Source: an uncultured bacterium (GTDB lineage Bacteria > Bdellovibrionota_C > UBA2361 > SZUA-149 > CALKYB01). From it: 5,386 bases of DNA. Under the pieces are notes generated by a model, which saw nothing but the letters and a program-made list of their open reading frames with translations, was not told the DNA's origin and did not search any database. Shown here piece after piece: positions 1 through 5,386 of this stretch. A program made the position numbers and the translations under genes. Numbering within the stretch: position 1 is the first letter of the stretch; every line of letters starts with the position of its first letter. The stretch lies in the NCBI GenBank assembly GCA_938003565.1, contig CALKYB010000189.1, positions 1-5,386 of the forward strand, given 5' to 3'.

Positions 1-100
1 ACTTAGTGGAGAAAAGTTTGCGGTTCAATCTTTGCAGGAGTATATTGCTAGTATTGATGAAACTGTCGGGGAGCAGCAAGAGTTGTTCTCTGCCGCATAG
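1..100 (+). CDS. carB: C-terminal end of probable carbamoyl-phosphate synthase large subunit (partial)
   Basis: The frame is open from the left edge to a TAG at 98-100 and encodes the last 32 residues of a protein that begins outside the window. The tail contains AVQSLQEYIAS, which resembles the end of CarB proteins, where a V-x-S-(L/V)-Q-E-(Y/M) motif follows the last helix of the allosteric domain. CarB makes carbamoyl phosphate from glutamine, bicarbonate and ATP for pyrimidine and arginine synthesis. The second line of evidence is position: greA starts 28 bp downstream on the same strand, and carA-carB-greA is a known gene order in several Gram-negative groups. The extra acidic/polar tail after the motif (about 17 residues) is not diagnostic. 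Only a short stretch is visible, so the identification is an inference. Confidence 0.55.
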   Translation, partial: LSGEKFAVQSLQEYIASIDETVGEQQELFSAA

Positions 101-128
101 ATTAAGCGTATAGGGACTAGTTACTGTC

Positions 129-614
129 ATGTCAGATAAAACTCCTATGACTATTCAGAGTCATGAAAAGTTAACAGAGGAGCTTCATAAACTTAAAACC
201 CATGATCGTCATGCGGCCTCTAAAGCTATTGAGGTAGCACGGGCTCATGGGGATCTCTCAGAGAATGCCGAATATGACGCTGCTAAAGAAGCGCAGGGTA
301 TGTTGGAGGCGAGAATACGTTTGCTTGAGAATAAAATTGCTACTGCCCAGGTGATTGATATTTCAAAACTCTCAGGAGAGAAGGTTGTTTTTGGAGCTAC
401 TGTGCTGCTGGAGGACGCGGACTCGGGTGAAGAGAAAAGGATTACCATAGTGGGTGACGAGGAAGCTGATGCAGCTAATGGGCTTATCTCTTATGCATCT
501 CCCTTGGCTCGATCTGTTATTGGAAAATCGGTTGGTGATGCTGCTATTGTAAATCTACCGTCGGGAAAGAAGGAGTATGAGGTTTTGGAAGTGGAGTTTG
601 TTCTTCCCGCCTAG
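129..614 (+). CDS. greA: Transcription elongation factor GreA
   Basis: This is a complete 161-aa GreA, close to the usual 157-160 aa. GreA enters the secondary channel of RNA polymerase and stimulates cleavage of backtracked RNA, rescuing stalled elongation complexes. Residues 1 to about 78 form the N-terminal antiparallel coiled coil. It carries the conserved tip motif GDLSENAEY, with the metal-coordinating acidic pair at about D42 and E45, followed by AAKEAQ and the second helix ending AQVID. Residues from about 85 to 161 are the FKBP-like polymerase-binding domain, with FGATV, IVGDEEAD, ISYASPLARSVIGK and the terminal YEVLEVEF strand. The ATG at 129 is preferred over the ATG at 147 because GreA proteins usually carry a few residues before the P-M-T of the first helix; the upstream Shine-Dalgarno is weak. 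It probably shares a transcript with the gene ending at 100. It converges with the glycosyltransferase after 15 bp, with no obvious hairpin terminator between. Confidence 0.97.
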   Translation: MSDKTPMTIQSHEKLTEELHKLKTHDRHAASKAIEVARAHGDLSENAEYDAAKEAQGMLEARIRLLENKIATAQVIDISKLSGEKVVFGATVLLEDADSGEEKRITIVGDEEADAANGLISYASPLARSVIGKSVGDAAIVNLPSGKKEYEVLEVEFVLPA

Positions 615-629
615 GTTATCCGGTAGTTC

Positions 630-1313
630 TTATTTAGCAGTTTTGGTGATTAAACGGGCTAGTTTGTTCGTTAGGGAACTCGCGGAAAATTGTTCATCTA
701 TCCATTTTCGGTCTGCCTTGTAGAGTTGGCTTAGCTCATCGCGTTTTTCGATCATATGTAGCAGAGCAATTTTTATTTCTTGTATGTCGTTCGCTTTTGC
801 AAAAATTCCTACCCCCGCGCGTTCGATAATATCTTTACAATCGGAATCACCACAAAGAGCCAAAATGGGCTTTTCTAGCTTAAGATACTCGAAGAGTTTT
901 CCAGGTATATTTAGGGGTCGTTGACCATTTAGCTCACTCTCAAGAGGAAGAAAGAGTACATCTGCTTTTTGGAGTCGAGATTTCGTCTCCTCAAATGAGC
1001 AATAAGGTTCAATAGAGACAATATTGCCTAAATTGAGTTTTCTAACCAGTTTAGTGTTTCCCGGGTAGATGTCTCCCCAAATCTGCAGCGAAATTCTCTC
1101 GTCTAAGTTTGGATGTTCTTTTAAGAGTTCACCAAGGGCATTTAATAAATAAAAGCCGGTTCTCGTTCGAGGATTGATATTTCTTACTTTATAAAATCGA
1201 ACCCAAGAGAGAATACAGCTCAGAGTAGACTCCTTTTCTTTGTAGTTATTCTCGAAGCTTTCTAGATCTGCGAGCAGTCCGGCATAGGCAATAAGAAGCT
1301 TTCTAGAAGCCAT
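630..1313 (-). CDS. C-terminal half of a split GT4 glycosyltransferase (probably a pseudogene fragment)
   Basis: This 227-aa frame encodes the C-terminal Rossmann half of a family 4 (GT-B fold, retaining) glycosyltransferase. Visible marks are FYKVRN and LLNALGELLKEHP near residues 40-67 (start of the second domain), then a strand with QIWGD (77-81), SFEETKSRLQKADVLFLPL (106-124), and the donor-site motif IPGKLFEYLKLEKPILAL (136-153), which contains the family's conserved Glu. It lacks the acceptor-binding N-terminal domain, which lies in the overlapping frame 1303-1971. The first 15 or so residues (MASRKLLIAYAGLLA) match nothing expected in the family. Family-like sequence seems to resume at DLESFENNY, which would follow directly on the ITNGF that ends the other frame. 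The ATG overlaps the other frame's stop (ATGGCTTCTAG), so translational coupling into two polypeptides is formally possible. A frame-disrupting insertion fits better. It is certain as glycosyltransferase sequence, but whether it is expressed is unknown. Confidence 0.8.
   Translation of the reverse strand: MASRKLLIAYAGLLADLESFENNYKEKESTLSCILSWVRFYKVRNINPRTRTGFYLLNALGELLKEHPNLDERISLQIWGDIYPGNTKLVRKLNLGNIVSIEPYCSFEETKSRLQKADVLFLPLESELNGQRPLNIPGKLFEYLKLEKPILALCGDSDCKDIIERAGVGIFAKANDIQEIKIALLHMIEKRDELSQLYKADRKWIDEQFSASSLTNKLARLITKTAK
1254..1307. repeat. 13-bp direct repeat with 41-bp period at the glycosyltransferase break
   Basis: GAAGCTTTCTAGA occurs at 1254-1266 and again at 1295-1307, exactly 41 bp apart. 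The right-hand copy contains the TAG (minus strand 1305-1303) that ends the N-terminal frame. The left-hand copy encodes the L-E-S-F of DLESF, which would be the natural continuation. A repeat this long at such close spacing is unlikely by chance, and it points to a slippage or duplication event, with later small changes, as the cause of the split gene. Confidence 0.75.
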
Positions 1314-1971
1314 TTGTTATCACCTCTATTTTATCCTCCGATTTGAGGCCCCTTTTTATGTAGAGCTTTTTAACTTCGTTTGTGTTGACGATGATCTTAT
1401 CGGCAATAGAAAAACATACTTTCTCTAATAATCTTGACGCCTGCCAGTGCAGTTTTCCTGGCCAATGCCACTGATAACCGTCGGTGTAGGGATCTCTCAA
1501 GTCACAAATCAGCTTCGTCTTGCATGACAACTTTAGTAAGCTACCCAAGAAAATTACAGAGTGAGGGGAAGCTGATGTGTATACCAAGTCGACTTTGTGT
1601 TCTTTTATAACTCGACGAGCGGCAAGGAAGGAAGTAACGGACCACCACGCTTTGTGTGAGTTCATAAATGGATAGAAAAAAAACCGAGCATAACTTTGAA
1701 GTTTTTCAGGTAGTTTGGATTCCAGTTTTTCGAAGAAGCGATATGGGAAATTCGTAGAAGTTCTTATGACTTTCAGAGATTCCGGTATTTCTTTGAGTCG
1801 ATCGTAGTCTAGTGTGTGTCGTTTCCGATCCCCTTCAGAGAGTTCCGCTGTTAGTATGATCGGCTTGATATCATATTCAGGCAAATGTTTGATAAAGTTT
1901 AAGGTTCGAGAGACCCCACCTCCTGCTAAAGGTGGGAAAGGGAAGGTAATTAATAAAACACAAAGCCCCAT
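1303..1971 (-). CDS. N-terminal half of a split GT4 glycosyltransferase (probably a pseudogene fragment)
   Basis: This 222-aa frame has the complete N-terminal acceptor domain of a GT-B family 4 glycosyltransferase of the kind found in exopolysaccharide and lipopolysaccharide loci. It opens with the first beta strand and glycine loop, LLITFPFPPLAGGGVSRTL (residues 6-24). It continues through VDLVYTSASPHS (127-138), the conserved DLRDPYTDG (157-165) and DKIIVNT (191-197), and stops abruptly after VITNGF. In intact relatives N-G-F/V-D leads straight into the second domain, so the stop at 1303-1305 falls at the inter-domain linker. The missing half follows in the next frame (630-1313), 37 nt beyond the point where homology breaks. 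Intact enzymes of this type are usually about 400-430 aa, which matches the two halves joined. No clear Shine-Dalgarno precedes the ATG at 1971, but the start fits the family's N-terminus. The likely role was transfer of a nucleotide-activated sugar to a lipid-linked or growing glycan on the cytoplasmic face of the membrane. Confidence 0.85.
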   Translation of the reverse strand: MGLCVLLITFPFPPLAGGGVSRTLNFIKHLPEYDIKPIILTAELSEGDRKRHTLDYDRLKEIPESLKVIRTSTNFPYRFFEKLESKLPEKLQSYARFFFYPFMNSHKAWWSVTSFLAARRVIKEHKVDLVYTSASPHSVIFLGSLLKLSCKTKLICDLRDPYTDGYQWHWPGKLHWQASRLLEKVCFSIADKIIVNTNEVKKLYIKRGLKSEDKIEVITNGF

Positions 1972-2064
1972 TTTGGTGTAGGAATTAGAAGTTCATAGGT
2001 TCAAGGCTTAGTTTAACACTAAATTGCTGTATCTGTCGGTTTTTTCTTTTCCCTCTTAGGAGCT

Positions 2065-2082
2065 TTCTAAGTGAGCTTAGAA
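2065..2082. other. Small perfect hairpin in the divergent intergenic region
   Basis: TTCTAAG (2065-2071) and CTTAGAA (2076-2082) can pair perfectly around a 4-nt TGAG loop. Neither strand has a T-run directly after it, so it does not look like an intrinsic terminator. It lies in the 289-bp region upstream of both the minus-strand glycosyltransferase and the plus-strand exported protein, where it could be a protein-binding dyad or an RNA hairpin. The rest of 1972-2171 shows nothing else I can name. Confidence 0.3.
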
Positions 2083-2171
2083 GATATTTGCGGACTCTTC
2101 TAAAATCTACTGTTAGGCTAATTATCTACAGGGTTCAGATTGGAAAAGAGGGAAGCCATAAGACAATCGAT

Positions 2172-2201
2172 TTGAAAGTTCGTCTATGCCGAAATTATAC
2201 T
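2172..2201 (+). promoter_or_regulatory. Predicted sigma-70-type promoter for the exported-protein gene
   Basis: A -35 TTGAAA (2172-2177) is separated by 18 nt from a -10 TATACT (2196-2201); each differs from the consensus hexamer at one position. Transcription would begin near 2208, leaving a leader of about 50 nt to the ATG at 2261 or about 80 nt to the ATG at 2291. This is the best promoter match I see in the window, and it fits the lone plus-strand gene beginning directly after it. Confidence 0.6.
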
Positions 2202-2260
2202 AGGATGGGTATAAACCTCTTGTACGGAAGGCATGTTTAGGGGAGTATTGAGTTGATTTA

Positions 2261-2968
2261 ATGACTAATTTTATTGAGAGATATTCAGTAATGCCAATTA
2301 TCAGACTTTTTTCCAATAGTCTTGCTCTGAGAATGTTTGTATTTTGTGTGGCGATATCGATTTCTTCTGAGAGCAATTCAGAGGAACCTCGACTGCAGGG
2401 TTCTAAGTTCCTAGGATCTTCCTCACGAGCGTACCGGACTGACAAGTATCCGAAACGAATTTCACCAAAAGCGGAGCTCATTAGTAGTGTTGAGGCTAGT
2501 TCCGAGCAGGATTTGTCACATGAACGGCTAGATCATCACAATCGCCGGACCCGCTCAGGAATGTTTTCAGAAAGTGAGCATGATATTCTGCATAAAGTAT
2601 TATTCTATTTACCAAATCGAGCCTTTGATTTTTTCGACATTTTTCGGGCCGATGTTGGAATTGGTTCTTCTGGCGGAGCCGTTATAAGAGCAAGTCGCTA
2701 TGGTCAGATAGGATATCGTTATGTAGAGCCTGTCTCATATCGCTTAGGGATTCGAGGAAGAAGATTCCCATTTTTTATTGAAAGAGATAGTGAATATGGA
2801 GTAGGAGGGGACTTCGTCCAGTCTGATGCGCGTCATGTGACACCCTTAGAGGTAGGGCTTGGACTTGATTTGGTTTTGGTTGGAGGTTATCTGGGCGCTT
2901 CACTTGATGAAGCCTGGGATTTTCTAAAGGGTTGGGTCCTAATCGATTCTAAGAGCGACGACTTTTAA
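2261..2968 (+). CDS. Uncharacterised, probably exported, glycine-rich protein
   Basis: The frame encodes 235 aa from the ATG at 2261, or 225 aa from 2291. I prefer 2291, because a purine-rich GAGAG lies 10 nt before it and the product then begins with a basic n-region (MPIIRLF). A short hydrophobic stretch follows (MFVFCVAISIS, about residues 25-35 counted from 2261), resembling a signal peptide. There is no clear lipobox. Residues 45-110 are polar, Ser/Arg/Glu-rich and probably disordered. From about 115 the protein changes to a compact, beta-rich-looking domain: LPNRAFDFFDIFRADVGIGSS, then GQIGYRYVEPVSYRLGIRGRR, a glutamate/glycine segment (SEYGVGGDFVQSDARHVTP), GLGLDLVLVGGYLGASLDE, and a closing D-F-L-K-G-W-x-L-I-D with an acidic end (KSDDF). 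This pattern looks like that of small exported proteins of unknown function, but I cannot name the family and assign no role. It has its own predicted promoter and lies 258 bp before the polysaccharide co-polymerase on the same strand. Confidence 0.82.
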   Translation: MTNFIERYSVMPIIRLFSNSLALRMFVFCVAISISSESNSEEPRLQGSKFLGSSSRAYRTDKYPKRISPKAELISSVEASSEQDLSHERLDHHNRRTRSGMFSESEHDILHKVLFYLPNRAFDFFDIFRADVGIGSSGGAVIRASRYGQIGYRYVEPVSYRLGIRGRRFPFFIERDSEYGVGGDFVQSDARHVTPLEVGLGLDLVLVGGYLGASLDEAWDFLKGWVLIDSKSDDF

Positions 2969-3126
2969 GTTTTACAATTTTCATACGTCTTGTCACTGAT
3001 TTGTAGGCTGTTTCGGGCCCACGTTTGTTTGCCACCTCCGCTGTATTTTTTAGTTTTGAGCTGTGAGGAGGAAGCTGGGATTGATAGAGCGATACTAATT
3101 CTAAGCGTATAGTTACCCACCTAAAC

Positions 3127-3158
3127 ACTCAGTTTCGTTGAACTAGGTGAAACTAAGT
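3127..3158. other. Imperfect dyad upstream of the co-polymerase gene
   Basis: ACTCAGTTTC (3127-3136) and GAAACTAAGT (3149-3158) are inverted copies with one mismatch around a 12-nt centre, about 70 bp before the co-polymerase start. It could be an operator or a weak RNA hairpin. I see no good -35/-10 pair in 2969-3226 to place it against, so its role is open. Confidence 0.25.
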
Positions 3159-3226
3159 CATTCAAATTACATCTTAAATTTATAGATTGAGGTTCTCTCT
3201 ATTTATAAAGATTAAGGTCTGGTTGG

Positions 3227-5161
3227 ATGATTAACGAAAATAGCTCTAAATATTTGCGCACTTGTTTGCTAGCAATTGGTCCAGTTCTAGGAGCTTTGCT
3301 TTTTCTGCTTCCCGAAATGAACAAGCCACTTGTTTATTCATCGATAGTTGAAATTAAAAGAGCTGCAGGACACGATGAATTTGCTTCCAATAATTTTCAA
3401 GAAGCATTGTCTGAGTTAAGGGAAAGGATAAGTGAGGACTCGGGTCAAAAATTTGATTTCGAACTGTCATTTGTTTCCGACCCTAGGCTTACATTATTGA
3501 TGGAGGTATCTGACCAAGAGCCTTTAGCTGCTTCTAAGCAGGCTAGGTTGTTATCTACTCAGATAGTTGAGTTTCTCCATGGTTTCGAAGTTTCTAATAG
3601 GCGAGAAGTAATTGAAAAACTAAAAAATAAATTAGAGTTAGAATCTCTTTCAGAAGTTGCTCCAGTTGAAAGTGTGGAACATTCTAACCTTAACTTCGAG
3701 GATGCTAGGATTCGTTTAGAAACTTTGGAAAGAGAGAAGTTACGTCTAATTGAAGCGCTGGCGAAGGAAAATGTTTCTGAGACTATAAATAGGGACGCTC
3801 GAGTATCTGATTTGCGTTTAAAATTGGAGTTTTTGGATGAGCAGTTTTTAGAGTTGTCTAGTTTACTAAGGCCTGCTCATCCCAAAATGGTTGGCATAGT
3901 GGAGGATACTAAGGTCTTAATTGAGGAGCTTGATCTAAGAAAACAGTATGTAATAGAGGATCTTAAAAGCGATTTAGAGTCGGTTTCAAATCAGATATCT
4001 GAGCTCTCAAAGGTTACTACTGGCCCTGAAGCTGAGGATATATCTATTGACGGAGTGGTTTCGAGTAGCCTAGAAGCTCCAGTCAATTTAATCGGTGAAC
4101 TAGAGCGTCATCAATCACTGGTGCCTGAGAACTATTCCCTCTACAGTGTGTCTAAACCTGCTTCACTGCCTTTTAAACCAAAAATTAGATTCTCCACTAA
4201 GACCTTAAGTAAGTATATTGGTTTGGGACTACTTGCTTCAGTTTGTGGTTGGAGTTTGCTTGGATACTTGAAATCTTGCTGGATAAATATAGTTCGTCTG
4301 AAGTTTGATGAAAAGTCTTTAGAGTTAGCGGAGATATCCACTGTTAAAGTCTCTAGTTCGGAATCCAGTAAAGAAGAAGTTCTTCTATCTGAGCGAATTG
4401 AAATAGAATCATTTAAACCTCAAGAAGAACTCTATGCTTCCTATTCCTCGATCCCGGAGTGGAGTCTTGAGAGAAGTGCTCCAGGTTTGGATGTAAGACC
4501 ATTCAACTTTGTGGGATCTGAGTGGCAGGGGGAGAGTGAGAATCTCTGGGGGGAACGCTCCCGAGTGAATAAGGAAACGCTTCGGAAGAATTGCTACTCC
4601 CTACTCAACCCGATAGACCAAGCAAACTCAACTCGAACCTTGCTGGTTTCAAGTGTTGATAAGGATGGTTATCAAAGAGCAGTGAGTCTTGGCGTTGCAC
4701 AATTTTTAGCGAAATCTGGGTATCCAACCTTATTGTTTTCGTTCAATGAGACTGCCCGTAATTCACTAGATTCACTAGACGATATAGAGCGTTGTCTTGA
4801 GTTAGAGATTCAAGGAGTCAAGAAAACTAAAGTGGTAGAGCCGGTTGTTTTGACATTTGCCGAGCCAGATACTGGGGATGAAAGTCGGATTGCAGGAATA
4901 CTGTCGGATTTTGTTGCCAAGAGAGGAGAGCTTTATTCTTTTATAATTGTTCAGAACCCTAGCGAACATGGAGCTAAAGGAGTCGATTACTATAGAAAAT
5001 TCTCGAGTATAGAAATACTTGCAGTGAATATGGAGCAGGGGAAATTCTTCGCCGGGGAAACTGCTCTGCTTAAGTCAAACGAGCCCAACGAATTGCTTTT
5101 GAATGACAATAGCTTGCCAGAAATTATTTTTGAATTTGAAGAAGGTGCATTCGAGGCCTAA
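3227..5161 (+). CDS. Polysaccharide co-polymerase (Wzz/GumC/Wzc-like) with a degenerate tyrosine-kinase domain
   Basis: This 644-aa inner-membrane protein has the architecture of a polysaccharide co-polymerase of the Wzc type, which controls chain length and couples polymerisation to export. TM1 is about residues 9-29. A periplasmic region follows, with long charged helices (about 125-260) and the family-typical R-P-A-H-P-K-M motif (215-221). Next come the proline-rich PASLPFKPKI (311-320) and TM2 (about 328-347). A roughly 100-residue Ser/Glu-rich cytoplasmic linker leads to a kinase-like domain beginning near ETLRKNCYSLL (450-460), which parallels the E-x-x-R-x-x-R-T-N-L lead-in of bacterial tyrosine kinases. 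The expected Walker A G-E-G-K-S-T is replaced by KDGYQRA (479-485). The Walker A' L-L-I-D-x-D is replaced by LLFSFN (502-507), and the Walker B I-I-D-x-P-P by IIVQNPS (573-579). The C-terminus lacks a tyrosine cluster (last Tyr at 589). It is therefore probably a structural pseudokinase. The start has only a weak ribosome site, but it gives a sensible short N-terminus before TM1. Confidence 0.85.
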   Translation: MINENSSKYLRTCLLAIGPVLGALLFLLPEMNKPLVYSSIVEIKRAAGHDEFASNNFQEALSELRERISEDSGQKFDFELSFVSDPRLTLLMEVSDQEPLAASKQARLLSTQIVEFLHGFEVSNRREVIEKLKNKLELESLSEVAPVESVEHSNLNFEDARIRLETLEREKLRLIEALAKENVSETINRDARVSDLRLKLEFLDEQFLELSSLLRPAHPKMVGIVEDTKVLIEELDLRKQYVIEDLKSDLESVSNQISELSKVTTGPEAEDISIDGVVSSSLEAPVNLIGELERHQSLVPENYSLYSVSKPASLPFKPKIRFSTKTLSKYIGLGLLASVCGWSLLGYLKSCWINIVRLKFDEKSLELAEISTVKVSSSESSKEEVLLSERIEIESFKPQEELYASYSSIPEWSLERSAPGLDVRPFNFVGSEWQGESENLWGERSRVNKETLRKNCYSLLNPIDQANSTRTLLVSSVDKDGYQRAVSLGVAQFLAKSGYPTLLFSFNETARNSLDSLDDIERCLELEIQGVKKTKVVEPVVLTFAEPDTGDESRIAGILSDFVAKRGELYSFIIVQNPSEHGAKGVDYYRKFSSIEILAVNMEQGKFFAGETALLKSNEPNELLLNDNSLPEIIFEFEEGAFEA

Positions 5162-5164
5162 TTT

Positions 5165-5222
5165 TACTGAAACCACTATAGATTTCCGCTAAACACGGTC
5201 TTTTCAAGTTTTGGTTTCAGTA
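5165..5222. terminator. Inverted repeat directly after the co-polymerase stop
   Basis: TACTGAAACCA (5165-5175) and TGGTTTCAGTA (5212-5222) are perfect 11-bp inverted copies separated by 36 nt, starting 4 nt after the stop codon. The large loop and missing T-tract make it atypical for an intrinsic terminator. It may instead stabilise the 3' end or bind protein. Confidence 0.35.
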
Positions 5223-5230
5223 TATACTTG

Positions 5231-5261
5231 ACCCACACTAGCAGATTTGGCTAGTGCGGGT
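5231..5261. terminator. Strong hairpin in the convergent 3' region, possible bidirectional terminator
   Basis: ACCCACACTAGC (5231-5242) and GCTAGTGCGGGT (5250-5261) form a 12-bp stem around a 7-nt loop. As plus-strand RNA the stem has one A-C mismatch. As minus-strand RNA the same position becomes a G-U wobble, so the hairpin is fully paired for transcripts coming from the right. No T-tract follows on either strand. Its location between two convergent genes favours a role in ending transcription. Confidence 0.5.
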
Positions 5262-5282
5262 CCGTCTCTCGAAGATAGAGCT

Positions 5283-5386
5283 CTATTCTACCGTAGTAGT
5301 GAATATAAAATCTTTTAGTTTGATTCTTTCACTATGGTGAGGACTTTCTCTGTAGCGTATCATTTCTAGTTTTAAGTCTCCTTGGG
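5283..5386 (-). CDS. C-terminal end of an unidentified minus-strand gene (partial)
   Basis: Reading leftward from the right edge, a frame is open for 33 codons and ends at TAG (5285-5283). The peptide reads QGDLKLEMIRYRESPHHSER then IKLKDFIFTTTVE. It has a protein-like alternation of hydrophobic and charged residues, but I do not recognise it. Support comes from context: it would converge with the co-polymerase, and the hairpin at 5231-5261 lies about 20 nt past its stop and pairs best in minus-strand RNA. An open run of this length can arise by chance, so confidence is modest. Confidence 0.42.
   Translation of the reverse strand, partial: QGDLKLEMIRYRESPHHSERIKLKDFIFTTTVE

Noticed and set aside
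245..448. A 67-codon minus-strand open frame inside greA
   Set aside because: It lies wholly within greA, whose own frame is unmistakable, and its Ser-rich translation is typical of an antisense shadow.
2040..2152. Separated inverted copies TTCCCTCTT and AAGAGGGAA in the divergent intergenic region
   Set aside because: The arms are only 9 bp, low in complexity and nearly 100 bp apart, so chance is a sufficient explanation.
2200..2481. A 93-codon minus-strand open frame overlapping the start of the exported-protein gene
   Set aside because: It would overlap the predicted promoter and the signal-peptide region, and it has no recognisable motif or sensible start context.
103..3112. The 11-mer TAAGCGTATAG shared by 103-113 (before greA) and 3102-3112 (before the co-polymerase)
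   Set aside because: It looked like a shared upstream element, but several 11-bp matches are expected by chance in a window of this size, and the flanking sequences differ.
3081..3113. Possible promoter TTGATA ... TATAGT upstream of the co-polymerase
   Set aside because: The hexamers are reasonable, but the spacer is 21 nt, too long for a normal sigma-70 promoter, so I did not list it.
4141..4341. A 66-codon minus-strand open frame inside the co-polymerase gene
   Set aside because: It is antisense to the proline-rich motif and TM2 of a well-supported protein and has no features of its own.
5297..5334. Inverted repeat TAGTGAA / TTCACTA near the right edge
   Set aside because: A 7-bp stem with a 24-nt loop inside a probable coding region is not meaningful by itself.

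Overview
The window looks like ordinary bacterial chromosome, moderately AT-rich and probably from a Gram-negative. The evidence for Gram-negative is a two-membrane-helix polysaccharide co-polymerase with a cytoplasmic kinase-like domain, an exported protein, and what looks like a carB-greA junction. Shine-Dalgarno sequences are weak or absent before most starts. The lineage cannot be fixed from this stretch. Proteobacteria and Verrucomicrobiota-like bacteria are both compatible, and the second is only an impression.

Layout. Positions 1-614 (+) are housekeeping: the last 32 codons of a probable carbamoyl-phosphate synthase large subunit (carB), then, after 28 bp, a complete greA. Converging on greA with a 15 bp gap is a minus-strand family 4 (GT4) glycosyltransferase, 630-1971. 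It is split into two overlapping reading frames; the junction carries a 13-bp direct repeat at a 41-bp period, so it is probably a recently broken gene. A 289-bp divergent intergenic region (1972-2260) contains a convincing sigma-70-type promoter (2172-2201) pointing right. It drives a gene of unrecognised function for a small, probably exported, glycine-rich protein (2261/2291-2968). A further 258-bp intergenic region, with one imperfect dyad and no clear promoter, leads to a 644-aa polysaccharide co-polymerase (3227-5161). Its C-terminal tyrosine-kinase-like domain appears to have lost the Walker A, A' and B residues. After it lie two inverted repeats and the probable 3' end of a minus-strand gene running off the right edge.

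How the genes may work together. The glycosyltransferase and the co-polymerase both belong to surface-polysaccharide assembly (sugar transfer and chain-length/export control), and the exported protein lies between them. The locus lacks a flippase, polymerase and export channel in this window. With a broken transferase and a catalytically dead kinase domain, it reads either as a decaying exopolysaccharide locus or as a set of accessory genes serving a polysaccharide system encoded elsewhere. The most notable points are the pseudokinase co-polymerase and the visible lesion in the glycosyltransferase. I did not find a clearly new multi-gene system, mobile element, CRISPR array, tRNA or rRNA.
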